Assembly (NCBI RefSeq): GCF_000758325.1
Contig: NZ_CP009459.1
Span: 806,001 to 870,000, forward strand
Direction of reading: 5' to 3'
DNA: 64,000 bases
DNA from: Cedecea neteri
GTDB taxonomy: Bacteria > Pseudomonadota > Gammaproteobacteria > Enterobacterales > Enterobacteriaceae
Shown: piece after piece, positions 28,154-36,492 of the stretch
Numbering within the stretch: the stretch's first letter is position 1
How the letters are laid out: every line of letters begins with the position of its first letter
Translations under genes and position numbers: made by a program
The notes under the pieces: generated by a model
The model's input: only the letters and a program-made list of their open reading frames with translations
Told to the model about the DNA's origin: nothing
The model's database searches: none

Positions 28154-29224
28154 TCAGGCGTAATCACCTGGCTTCGTTTTACTTTTTACGGACACGCCAA
28201 AATCGGTAAAGATCCGCTGCGGCAGATTATTGCCCTTTGCCTCAGCAATATGGTGAGCCAATATCTGGAAAGGGATAACCATGATCAGCGGGGCAATAAA
28301 CTCATCAACATCAGCTTTCACCGCCAGCGTGCGCGGATCGTTATCCTCACCTAATTTGATGGTGTACACGTAGTCGGTATATTTCTGCTCATAGGCTTTC
28401 AGCAGTAATAAGCGCTCACGAGCCACGCCCGGCGTATCAATAAAGAACATCCGGTGGTTGCCGTTCACTTCGAAATAAGGCCCGTGCATAAACGCCTCCA
28501 GCTCAACGCCCTGGGAAGGCACGCGAATCGTCTCGGCAAACTTGGTTTCCATCTCTTTGATAACGCCGACGCTCGGCCCATAGCCAATTGAGGTGAAGCG
28601 CGGGGAAGCAGTCAGCTCGGTCTGCCATTTGGTGAAGAAAGCTTCGGTGTCGGCAATCACGCCCGGAATCGATTTCACCGCAACATCCAGCTTTTGCAGC
28701 TCAGCCGCTTCCTGTTCGGCGCTGATTTTTCCACTGCGGCGAGCGGCAAACACGCCCAGCAGCATAAATTTCAGGATCGTAGCAACGTACCCTTTGGTGA
28801 CGTAGCCGACGCGTTCCTCACCAATTTCGATATCGATAACGTGGTCCACGGCGCGGGCAAGTTCGCTCCCGGTTTTGCTGGTGATGCCCAGCGTTTTGAC
28901 CGGGCGAGTCTGGCGAATATGCTGGATCGCATTGATGGTAGAGGTACTTTCCCCACTCTGGGAAACGCCTATTACCAGATCGGTGGCTTCACTGAATTTT
29001 TCGTAATGCTGAAAGTGGAACGGCTCTTCGACGGAGATACGCACATCGGCCAGCTTTTCCACGTAGTATTTCGCGCTATTGATCGCGTTAATGCTGGAGC
29101 CTGTGGCCAGCACCAGCCACTCTTTCTGCCCACCGAGCACCGGAAGATCGGACGGATAGCGAGACAACATGGCGCTTAACGTCGCCTGCTCTTCATGGAT
29201 GTAGGTCATCATTGTCGGTTTCAT
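28154..29224 (-). CDS. Two-SIS-domain sugar-phosphate enzyme (deglycase/isomerase-like)
   Basis: 356 aa from the ATG at 29224 with AGGAG just upstream. Two SIS domains: the first has LATGSSINAINSAKYYVEKL and VIGVSQSGESTSTINAIQ, and the second begins near YGPSVGVIKEMETKFAETI with EAFMHGPYFEV. This is the layout of the GlmS isomerase half and of the FrlB/GfrF fructosamine-6-phosphate deglycases. A role in splitting or isomerising an amino-linked sugar phosphate delivered by the adjacent PTS is likely. The exact substrate is not known. It is separated from the PTS gene by 56 bp. Confidence 0.8.
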   Translation of the reverse strand: MKPTMMTYIHEEQATLSAMLSRYPSDLPVLGGQKEWLVLATGSSINAINSAKYYVEKLADVRISVEEPFHFQHYEKFSEATDLVIGVSQSGESTSTINAIQHIRQTRPVKTLGITSKTGSELARAVDHVIDIEIGEERVGYVTKGYVATILKFMLLGVFAARRSGKISAEQEAAELQKLDVAVKSIPGVIADTEAFFTKWQTELTASPRFTSIGYGPSVGVIKEMETKFAETIRVPSQGVELEAFMHGPYFEVNGNHRMFFIDTPGVARERLLLLKAYEQKYTDYVYTIKLGEDNDPRTLAVKADVDEFIAPLIMVIPFQILAHHIAEAKGNNLPQRIFTDFGVSVKSKTKPGDYA

Positions 29225-29241
29225 CGGCTCTCCTGTAATCA

Positions 29242-29265
29242 AAACCTGAAAACGTTTTCAGGTTT
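29242..29265. promoter_or_regulatory. Perfect 24-bp palindrome, LacI-family operator
   Basis: The half-site AAACCTGAAAAC is followed by its exact reverse complement, with the central CG of LacI/GalR operators. It lies 17 bp upstream of the SIS gene start and downstream of the lacI-type regulator stop. A bound repressor would block the SIS-PTS transcript. Confidence 0.85.
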
Positions 29266-29386
29266 AAGCTAGAGGAGTCCGATAAGGCTTGTCAACGCCA
29301 GATCGCGCAACTGTTAACGGGATCAAAAAATAACGTGGAGGGAAAGGAACGGGCAGATGACTGGAAAAGAGATCCGCCGTTGAAAT

Positions 29387-30433
29387 CTAACAGGATTCGC
29401 CGTTCAGCAGCGTAAGAGGGATTTTTTCGACTGCGATACCGGCAGCATTCTCATTCAAAATAGCCATTAACCTTGTCATCACCTCTTTGCCAATCAAAGC
29501 ATTCTGGTGGTCAACGGTGGTAATGCGGGGAATAAAATACTCACTACCCGGGAAATATTCACAGCTCACTATGGCGATATTATCTGGCACAGACAGATTG
29601 TGGTCTTTTAGCGCACGGATCGCGCCTTTGGCGACATGATCGTTAATTGCCACAATAGCATCCGGCAAGATTTCATTCGTTGAAATCAGCGTTTCAATTG
29701 CCTCATAGCCATGCTGTAAATAAAAGTTATTCAGCACAATAAAACTATTTTCTACCGACAATTTTGCCGCTTCCAGCTCGGCCCGAAATACCGCTTCGCG
29801 CTCGCGAGTAATATACACATTCTTTGACCCACCGATAAAACCAATGCGCCGGTAACCTTTCTCAATCAGGTGGCGAGTCGCTAAGCGCACGCAGCCCGCC
29901 TGATCCCGTTCAACGCAGGCATATTCTACCCCCGGCAGCTGGCGCCCCACGACCACAACCGGCACGGTAGCGATCAGCTTTTTCAACTCCTGAAGGTAGG
30001 TTTCGCCGATATCGTTGTAGTCGATATTGCCGCCGAGAATGATCACGCCGTCTATCTGGCTGTCGGTAATGGAATTAAAAATATGCTCTTCGGGCACCAC
30101 CGGCGCTTCTCGGGAGGCTTTGTTCGCCGATTGGGTGTCGTACAGCGTGACCTTGTAGCCCAGCCGCAAACTTTCGTGCTCAATCTGCGCCACCAGCATC
30201 ACAAAGTAGGGGTTACTGATATCGGAAACGACAATCGCCAGGGTCTGGGTTTTCTTGGAAATCATCCCTCGCGCCAGCAGATTAGGGCTGAAGTTATGCT
30301 CCTGAATCACTTTTTCAACCCGGCTACGCGTTTTGTCCGCCACCCAGCTGTTTTTGTTCAGCACCCGGGAGACAGTGGCGATAGACACCTGCGCCAGCTC
30401 CGCAATATCCTTGATTGTCAGTGGTTTTTTCAT
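29387..30433 (-). CDS. LacI-family repressor of the SIS/PTS genes
   Basis: 348 aa. The N-terminal helix-turn-helix IKDIAELAQVSIATVSRVLN is intact, with a hinge helix NLLARGMISKK. The periplasmic-binding-protein-like effector domain starts TLAIVVSDISNPYF. It lies upstream of, and on the same strand as, the genes with the palindromic operator, so that site is the obvious target. The effector is probably a phosphorylated form of the PTS substrate. Divergent from zntA, marking the left end of the accessory PTS block. Confidence 0.92.
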   Translation of the reverse strand: MKKPLTIKDIAELAQVSIATVSRVLNKNSWVADKTRSRVEKVIQEHNFSPNLLARGMISKKTQTLAIVVSDISNPYFVMLVAQIEHESLRLGYKVTLYDTQSANKASREAPVVPEEHIFNSITDSQIDGVIILGGNIDYNDIGETYLQELKKLIATVPVVVVGRQLPGVEYACVERDQAGCVRLATRHLIEKGYRRIGFIGGSKNVYITREREAVFRAELEAAKLSVENSFIVLNNFYLQHGYEAIETLISTNEILPDAIVAINDHVAKGAIRALKDHNLSVPDNIAIVSCEYFPGSEYFIPRITTVDHQNALIGKEVMTRLMAILNENAAGIAVEKIPLTLLNGESC

Positions 30434-30550
30434 CGATTCATTCTCATCCCGACCTGCGGATAATACTAGGGGAAGCGCCGCAGGGAAGCAAAGGCCAATC
30501 CAGAAAACAGCCGCCCCTCAGCCAGAAACATGCGGTGGTAAAAAAGACGC

Positions 30551-30582
30551 TTGACTCTGGAGTCAACTCCAGAGAGTAACAT
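30551..30582 (+). promoter_or_regulatory. ZntR-type promoter of zntA
   Basis: -35 TTGACT (30551-30556) and -10 TAACAT (30577-30582) are separated by 20 bp. This overlong spacer is the mark of MerR-family promoters. The spacer holds the dyad CTCTGGAGT-CA-ACTCCAGAG (30555-30574), nearly the same as the E. coli ZntR operator. Zn-ZntR would twist the DNA to activate zntA. Confidence 0.93.
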
Positions 30583-30617
30583 CGGTAATGAGAAAATTAT
30601 CATTACCGGAGGGCGCC

Positions 30618-32834
30618 ATGCTCAACACACCTCAAGACGGCAAAAAGCCACCGCAGTTTGCGTTTGCCAAACTAAGCCCGCTGCAGGCGGAAGGAGGCCC
30701 CTCCTGCTGCGCCGATGACGCCTGCTCTGCACAAAAACCGGAGCCAGAGATTGCCGACAACGGCAGCCGCTACAGCTGGCACGTCGCGGGGATGGACTGC
30801 GCGGCCTGCGCACGCAAAGTGGAAAATGCGGTGAAACAGGTGAGCGATGTGCAGCAAGTTCAGGTGGTATTTTCTACCGAAAAACTGCTGGTCAGCGCCT
30901 CAAGAGACATTCGCAACGACGTAGAGAAAGCGGTCAAGGCGGCAGGCTACACGCTGAACGACGCCAGCGCCCCGAAGCAGGAAAAAAGCAGCAGCCTGCA
31001 AGAGAACCTGCCGCTGATCCTGCTTATCGTCCTGATGGTCATTAGCTGGGGGCTCGAGCAATTCAACCATCCGCTCGGCAACCTGGCGTTTATCGCCACC
31101 ACGCTGGTTGGCCTGTGGCCGATTGCGCGCCAGGCCGTGCGCCTGATTCGCAGCGGCAACTGGTTCGCCATTGAAACGCTGATGAGCGTCGCCGCAATCG
31201 GTGCGCTGTTTATCGGCGCAACCGCCGAGGCGGCGATGGTGCTGCTACTGTTCCTCATCGGTGAACGCCTCGAGTCCTATGCCGCCAGCCGTGCACGCCG
31301 CGGGGTAAGCGCCTTGATGGCGCTAAAGCCGGACGTCGCTATTCGCCTCCGGGACGGCGAGCGCGAAACCGTCGCGCAGGCCGATCTTCGCCCAGGTGAC
31401 GTGATTGAAGTCGCCGCCGGGAGCCGCTTACCCGCCGACGGCCGCCTGCTCAGCGGCTTTGCAAGCTTCGACGAAAGTGCCCTAACCGGGGAATCCGTGC
31501 CGGTAGAGCGCCAGCAGGGCGAAAAAGTCGCCGCAGGCAGTACCAGCGTAGATCGCCTTGTTCAGCTGGAGGTCATTTCCGAGCCCGGCGACAGCGCCAT
31601 CGACCGCATCCTGCGGCTGATTGAAGAAGCAGAGGAACGCCGCGCGCCTATCGAACGCTTTATCGATCGTTTTAGCCGGATTTACACGCCAATCATCATG
31701 CTGCTCGCGCTGCTGACCGCCGTCATCCCGCCGCTGTTCTTCGGCCAGGGCTGGGAACCGTGGATCTATAAAGGCCTGACGCTGCTGCTGATCGGCTGCC
31801 CATGCGCGCTGGTTATCTCCACGCCTGCAGCAATTACCTCTGGTCTGGCCGCCGCCGCTCGCCGAGGCGCGTTGATTAAAGGCGGAGCCGCGCTGGAACG
31901 CCTCGGTCAAATCCAGCAAGTCGCTTTCGATAAAACCGGCACCCTGACGGCAGGAAAACCTCAGGTTACGGCCATTGCGGTGGAAGAAGGGACAGAAGAA
32001 GATCAGCTTCTGGCGCTCGCCGCGGCGGTTGAACAAGGCTCCACCCACCCGCTGGCACAGGCTATTGTCAACGCGGCACAACAACGCAACTTGCCTTCTG
32101 TCGCCGCAGAAAATCACCGCGCGCTCGCCGGGGTTGGCGTGGAAGCCAGCATTCAGGGCGAAACGCTGCTGCTCAGCTCCCCGTCCAAACTTGACGACCA
32201 GACACTCAGCGAAACCTGGCAAAGGCGTATCGCGAAGCAGGAAGAAGAAGGCCAGACGGTGATCGTAGTGCTGCGTGAGGGTCAGCTGCTGGGCACCATC
32301 GCCATGCGTGACACTTTGCGCAGAGATGCGCGTGAAGCGGTGACGGCACTTCACCAGCTAGGGATTCAGGGCGTGATGCTGACAGGGGATAACCCGCGCG
32401 CGGCGGCGGCAATAGCCAACGAATTGGGCATTGATTACCGCGCCAGCCTGCTCCCGGCAGACAAAGTGGCGGCGGTGAACAAACTCAATGCCACCGCGCC
32501 GCTGGCAATGGTCGGCGACGGCATCAACGATGCCCCGGCGATGAAAGCAGCCACCATCGGCATCGCGATGGGCAGCGGCACCGACGTCGCGCTGGAAACC
32601 GCAGATGCCGCCCTGACCCACAACCGCCTGACCGAGCTGGCAGGTATGGTGCGGCTCGCCAGAGCCACTCATAACAACATTCGCCAGAACGTGACGATTG
32701 CGCTGGGGCTGAAGGGGATTTTCCTGATCACCACTCTGCTCGGCCTGACCGGCTTGTGGCTGGCGGTGTTGGCGGATTCAGGGGCTACCGCACTGGTCAC
32801 GGCAAACGCCATTCGCCTGCTGCGGAAGAAATAG
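30618..32834 (+). CDS. zntA: Zn/Cd/Pb-exporting P-type ATPase
   Basis: 738 aa from the ATG at 30618 with GGAGGG upstream. An ATG at 30588 would fall at the transcription start. The N terminus has a Cys-rich stretch (SCCADDAC, residues 29-36) and one metal-binding domain with GMDCAAC (Cys61, Cys64). Then come TGES of the actuator, the membrane CPC motif in GCPCALV, the phosphorylation site DKTGTLT, and GDGINDAPAM. It pumps Zn, Cd and Pb out of the cytoplasm. Regulated by ZntR through the 20-bp-spacer promoter upstream. Confidence 0.97.
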   Translation: MLNTPQDGKKPPQFAFAKLSPLQAEGGPSCCADDACSAQKPEPEIADNGSRYSWHVAGMDCAACARKVENAVKQVSDVQQVQVVFSTEKLLVSASRDIRNDVEKAVKAAGYTLNDASAPKQEKSSSLQENLPLILLIVLMVISWGLEQFNHPLGNLAFIATTLVGLWPIARQAVRLIRSGNWFAIETLMSVAAIGALFIGATAEAAMVLLLFLIGERLESYAASRARRGVSALMALKPDVAIRLRDGERETVAQADLRPGDVIEVAAGSRLPADGRLLSGFASFDESALTGESVPVERQQGEKVAAGSTSVDRLVQLEVISEPGDSAIDRILRLIEEAEERRAPIERFIDRFSRIYTPIIMLLALLTAVIPPLFFGQGWEPWIYKGLTLLLIGCPCALVISTPAAITSGLAAAARRGALIKGGAALERLGQIQQVAFDKTGTLTAGKPQVTAIAVEEGTEEDQLLALAAAVEQGSTHPLAQAIVNAAQQRNLPSVAAENHRALAGVGVEASIQGETLLLSSPSKLDDQTLSETWQRRIAKQEEEGQTVIVVLREGQLLGTIAMRDTLRRDAREAVTALHQLGIQGVMLTGDNPRAAAAIANELGIDYRASLLPADKVAAVNKLNATAPLAMVGDGINDAPAMKAATIGIAMGSGTDVALETADAALTHNRLTELAGMVRLARATHNNIRQNVTIALGLKGIFLITTLLGLTGLWLAVLADSGATALVTANAIRLLRKK

Positions 32835-32871
32835 TTTTCGAGAGATAACGGGGCGCGAACATGCGCCTCGT

Positions 32872-33117
32872 TTAATGGCTCTTACGCAGCAAATAGCGGT
32901 AAGGCAGCGCGTCGGTTTCGCTGGCCACCAGCTCGTGTTCCATAAAACGGCAGAAACCGGGGATATCGCGCGTGGTGGCCGGGTCATCGGCTATCACTAG
33001 CAACGTTTCGCCAACGGGCATATTGCGCACGGTTTTACGCACCATCATCACCGGCTCCGGGCAGCGCAGGCCTAGAGCATCCAGCGTGTGGTCAGGGGTT
33101 GCGAACAAATCGGTCAT
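32872..33117 (-). CDS. tusA: Sulfurtransferase TusA
   Basis: 81 aa, the E. coli length. The active-site cysteine lies in [10 protein letters not shown] (Cys19). TusA takes persulfide sulfur from IscS and passes it to TusBCD for 2-thiouridine at the tRNA wobble base, and it also feeds molybdenum cofactor assembly. Convergent with zntA and divergent from yhhQ, as in E. coli. Confidence 0.97.
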   Translation of the reverse strand: MTDLFATPDHTLDALGLRCPEPVMMVRKTVRNMPVGETLLVIADDPATTRDIPGFCRFMEHELVASETDALPYRYLLRKSH

Positions 33118-33291
33118 AACTCTCTCAGGTCGTCAAAAACCGCGCTAGTTTACGCCGGGTAAAATCTGGCGCAAGCCGCGTGAACGATTGCGTTAAAATT
33201 AACCATTGCATTGAGAAACTAAAGCAGTATCATCCCCGCGCTTTACATTTTTGACTGGGTTCCCTCACCCCACTACTAAAAAGGCTACAAC

Positions 33292-33957
33292 ATGATGCAG
33301 TTCAGCACTCGCCAGCGCACTAACGCGCTGTTTTGGCTATCGCTTTTTCATTTGCTGGTGATCACCTCCAGTAACTATCTGGTTCAGCTTCCGGTCTCCG
33401 TCTTCGGGTTTCATACTACCTGGGGCGCCTTCAGCTTCCCGTTTATCTTCCTCGCGACTGACCTCACGGTGCGTATTTTCGGCGCTCCGCTGGCCCGGCG
33501 GATTATTTTCGCGGTGATGATCCCGGCGCTGGTGATTTCTTACGGCATCTCCTCTCTGTTTTACATGGGAAGCTGGCAGGGCTTTGAAGCGTTAATGCAC
33601 TTCAACCTGTTTGTGGCCCGTATCGCGGTTGCCAGCTTCATGGCTTACGCGCTCGGCCAGATTCTGGACGTACACGTATTTAACCGCCTGCGCCAGAATC
33701 ACTGCTGGTGGCTGGCGCCTACGGTGTCCACGCTGTTCGGTAACGTGAGCGATACGTTGTCATTCTTCTTTATCGCCTTCTGGCGCAGCCCGGACGCCTT
33801 TATGGCCCAGCACTGGGTGGAAATCGCCGTCGTTGATTACTGCTTCAAAGTGCTCATCAGCCTGATTTTCTTCCTGCCGATGTACGGCGTTCTGCTGAAT
33901 ATGCTGTTGAAACGCCTCGCAGATAAATCTGAAATCTCCGCGCTGCAGCCTGGTTAA
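33292..33957 (+). CDS. yhhQ: Queuosine precursor transporter YhhQ
   Basis: 221 aa with about six membrane helices. The family hallmarks are seen in TWGAFSFPFIFLATDLTVRI and STLFGNVSDTLSFFFIAFW. E. coli YhhQ salvages the queuosine precursors preQ0 and preQ1. Start ATG at 33292; the next codon is also ATG, so the exact start may be 3 bases later. Followed 72 bp later by dcrB. Confidence 0.94.
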   Translation: MMQFSTRQRTNALFWLSLFHLLVITSSNYLVQLPVSVFGFHTTWGAFSFPFIFLATDLTVRIFGAPLARRIIFAVMIPALVISYGISSLFYMGSWQGFEALMHFNLFVARIAVASFMAYALGQILDVHVFNRLRQNHCWWLAPTVSTLFGNVSDTLSFFFIAFWRSPDAFMAQHWVEIAVVDYCFKVLISLIFFLPMYGVLLNMLLKRLADKSEISALQPG

Positions 33958-34029
33958 ACGCGGGCTGAATATCTTGTGTTAAGATGCAAGGATTGGCCTT
34001 TTGGCTTGCTAACGGAAAGGAAGAACGCG

Positions 34030-34587
34030 ATGCGCAAACTGGTAAAATATGTCGGTATTGGCCTGCTGGTAGTGGGTCTTGCCGCCTGTGATAATAACGA
34101 CAGCAAAACCGCCACCACCGGCGCGCCGGAAGCCAGCAGCGCCAGCGGTCAGCCAGTTGAACTGCTGGACGGCAAGCTGAGCTTTGCCCTGCCAGCGGAC
34201 ATGAGCGATCAGAGCGGCAAGGTGGGCACCCAGTCCAACAACATGCACGTTTATTCTGATGCAACCGGCCAGAAAGCAGTGATCGTGATTGTCAGTGACA
34301 ACCCGACTAGCGACCTTGCCACGCTGGCAAAAGGCCTGGAAGAGCAGCAGCGCGCGCGCGACCCGCAGCTTCAGGTGGTGACCAACAAATCCATCGAGAT
34401 TAAAGGCCACACCCTGCAGCAGCTGGACAGCGTGATCTCCGCCAAAGGGCAGACCGCGTACTCCTCCATCATCATTGGCAAAGTGGACGATAAACTGCTG
34501 ACCATGCAGATCACGCTGCCTGCGGATAACCAGCAGCTGGCGCAGACCAACGCAGAAAACATCATCAACACCATCGTCATCAAGTAA
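34030..34587 (+). CDS. dcrB: DcrB lipoprotein
   Basis: 185 aa from the ATG at 34030 ([20 protein letters not shown]), the E. coli length. The frame extends to 33976 but that adds 18 non-conserved residues. The lipobox LAAC is clear, with Asp next to the Cys. The mature domain is DUF1795-like ([16 protein letters not shown]). In E. coli it is needed for entry of phages C1 and C6 and affects envelope lipoprotein processing. RBS AAAGGAAG upstream. Confidence 0.95.
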   Translation: MRKLVKYVGIGLLVVGLAACDNNDSKTATTGAPEASSASGQPVELLDGKLSFALPADMSDQSGKVGTQSNNMHVYSDATGQKAVIVIVSDNPTSDLATLAKGLEEQQRARDPQLQVVTNKSIEIKGHTLQQLDSVISAKGQTAYSSIIIGKVDDKLLTMQITLPADNQQLAQTNAENIINTIVIK

Positions 34588-34604
34588 TCGCCGCGCGATA
34601 CATC

Positions 34605-34636
34605 AATGGCTCCGCCTGTGCGGGGCCATTTTTTTC
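34605..34636 (+). terminator. Terminator of dcrB
   Basis: Stem AATGGCTCCGC / GCGGGGCCATT with a CTGT loop, followed by TTTTTTCC. It lies 18 bp past the dcrB stop. Confidence 0.85.
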
Positions 34637-34717
34637 CTTCATTTTCAGACAGACCGCCGCCGTCGCCCTGCCAGGAAGCACTACACTAAAAGCACCTTTT
34701 CCCGATCGGACGTCTGC

Positions 34718-35767
34718 ATGACAGCTCTACAACCTGATAAGACCGGCCTGCATATTTTGCTCAAACTCGCGGCCCTGGTGATTATTCTCGCCGGGATTCA
34801 CGCCGCAGCCGACATCATCGTTCAGCTCCTGCTGGCCGTATTTTTCGCCATTGTTCTCAACCCGCTGGTGACCTGGTTTATGCGCCGTGGCTTTAATCGC
34901 CCGCTGGCGATTGCCATCGTGGTGCTGGTCATGCTGGTGATGCTCACTTTGCTGGTCGGCGTGCTGGCAACGTCGATGAATGACTTCATGGAGCAGATGC
35001 CGCAGTTCAACAAACTGCTGACGCAGAAAGTGCGTGAAATCGAACATGCGATGCCGTTTTTGCACCTGCCGCTGTCGCCGGAACGCCTGCTGCAAAAGCT
35101 GGACTCCGACAAGCTGATGACCTTTGCCACAACGCTGATGACAGGGCTTTCTGGGGCGATGGCCAGCGTGCTTTTGCTGGCGATGACGGTGATTTTTATG
35201 CTGTTCGAGGTGCGTCATGTCCCTTATAAACTCCGTTTTGCGCTGGCCAACCCTAAGCTGCACATCGCCGGCATGCACCGCGCGTTGAAAGGCGTCACCC
35301 ACTACCTGGCGCTGAAAACCTTTATCAGTTTGCTGACCGGCATTGTTATCTGGCTGGGGCTAAAGCTGCTGGGCGTGCAGTTTGCGCTGATGTGGGGCGT
35401 GCTGGGCTTCTTGCTCAACTACATTCCCAACATTGGGTCGGTGATCTCCGCCGTGCCGCCGATGATTCAGGCTCTGCTGCTTAACGGCACCTATGAAATG
35501 CTGATGGTCGGGGCGCTGTTCCTGGTGGTACACATGGTGCTGGGGAATATTCTGGAACCCCGAATGATGGGGCGTGGGCTGGGGATGTCGACCTTTGTCG
35601 TATTTCTCTCCCTGCTCTTCTGGGGCTGGCTACTCGGCCCGGTGGGCATGCTGCTCTCGGTACCGCTCACCAGCGTTTGTAAAATCCTGATGGAATCCAC
35701 CCAGGGCGGGGCGAAACTGGCGATCCTGCTGGGCCCCGGCAGGCCGAAAAAACGCCTGCCGGGATAA
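34718..35767 (+). CDS. yhhT: AI-2E family membrane protein YhhT
   Basis: 349 aa, the E. coli length. Around seven or eight membrane segments. The family's C-terminal signature is clear: FLLNYIPNIGSVISAVPPMI and GNILEPRMMGRGLGMS. Function in enterobacteria is not firmly known; relatives act as exporters or Na/H antiporters. E. coli has yhhS between dcrB and yhhT; it is missing here, and the two genes are only 130 bp apart. Confidence 0.93.
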   Translation: MTALQPDKTGLHILLKLAALVIILAGIHAAADIIVQLLLAVFFAIVLNPLVTWFMRRGFNRPLAIAIVVLVMLVMLTLLVGVLATSMNDFMEQMPQFNKLLTQKVREIEHAMPFLHLPLSPERLLQKLDSDKLMTFATTLMTGLSGAMASVLLLAMTVIFMLFEVRHVPYKLRFALANPKLHIAGMHRALKGVTHYLALKTFISLLTGIVIWLGLKLLGVQFALMWGVLGFLLNYIPNIGSVISAVPPMIQALLLNGTYEMLMVGALFLVVHMVLGNILEPRMMGRGLGMSTFVVFLSLLFWGWLLGPVGMLLSVPLTSVCKILMESTQGGAKLAILLGPGRPKKRLPG

Positions 35768-35772
35768 TCCGG

Positions 35773-36414
35773 TTACGTTTTATCGCGCCCGGCGAGGCTG
35801 CTTAACATCGCCTCGCCAATGGCCACTTTGCCTTTGGCCATCAGCCCCTGCGCGGCCCCGGCCTGATCCTCACGTTTCTTGTTCTGCCCGAGCTTGGTCT
35901 TGCCGACAAGCGAGGCCAGCGGGATTTCTATCCCGACAATCGCTTTAAGCATTGAGTCGATAAACGCCGGGGGCGCATCGCTCACCTGCCACGGCATTTC
36001 CATCTGCGCCTCCTGCTGGCGCGTCAGACTGGTTATTTGCCGCAGCACAAAATCCACATCGTCCCGCACCGCAATCCTCCCCCGCGCCTGCACGGTCTGG
36101 TAGTTCCAGGTCGGCACCTCTTTGTGGTGCTCCTGCTTGCCCGGATACCAGCTCGGGGAGATATAACCTTGTGCGCCACGGAACACCACCAGTACGTCCT
36201 GCTCGGGCTGAAGGCCGCGCCACAATGGGTTCGCGCGGGCAATATGCGCGCGGAGCGTGCCGAATTCCCCCTCATCAGGGCAAAGCTCAAAGGGGATATC
36301 AAACGCTTCCAGCATACCGTCGATTTGTACAACCAACAGGCCCAGGGGATTGGCCTGAATAAGCCCTTGCAGCACAGCAATATCGGGCTCCTGAAAAGGG
36401 CGAGGCATATACAT
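35773..36414 (-). CDS. PaiB-like FMN-binding split-barrel protein
   Basis: 213 aa from the ATG at 36414 (MYMPRPFQEPDIAVLQ), the usual PaiB start. The longer frame to 36507 would overlap the divergent promoter and gene. The FMN-binding split barrel is visible: NPLGLLVVQIDG, LRAHIARANPLWRGL and HKEVPTWNYQTVQARGRI. The C-terminal helix region has EIPLASLVGKTKLGQNKK, typical of the family. B. subtilis PaiB was first described as a regulator of sporulation and protease genes; the enterobacterial role is unknown. Divergent from a MocR-type regulator. Confidence 0.85.
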   Translation of the reverse strand: MYMPRPFQEPDIAVLQGLIQANPLGLLVVQIDGMLEAFDIPFELCPDEGEFGTLRAHIARANPLWRGLQPEQDVLVVFRGAQGYISPSWYPGKQEHHKEVPTWNYQTVQARGRIAVRDDVDFVLRQITSLTRQQEAQMEMPWQVSDAPPAFIDSMLKAIVGIEIPLASLVGKTKLGQNKKREDQAGAAQGLMAKGKVAIGEAMLSSLAGRDKT

Positions 36415-36492
36415 GGACAGACCTTCATTCGCGGTAATTTTGCCCAGCTTATGTTCAAAGTGGTTTATGATAAAGAACCAGATAATAGCAAT

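Noticed and set aside
36037-36492. N-terminal extension of the MocR regulator frame by 152 codons
   Set aside because: It is antisense to the PaiB-like gene, and the GntR domain starts well after 36493, where a start codon is available.
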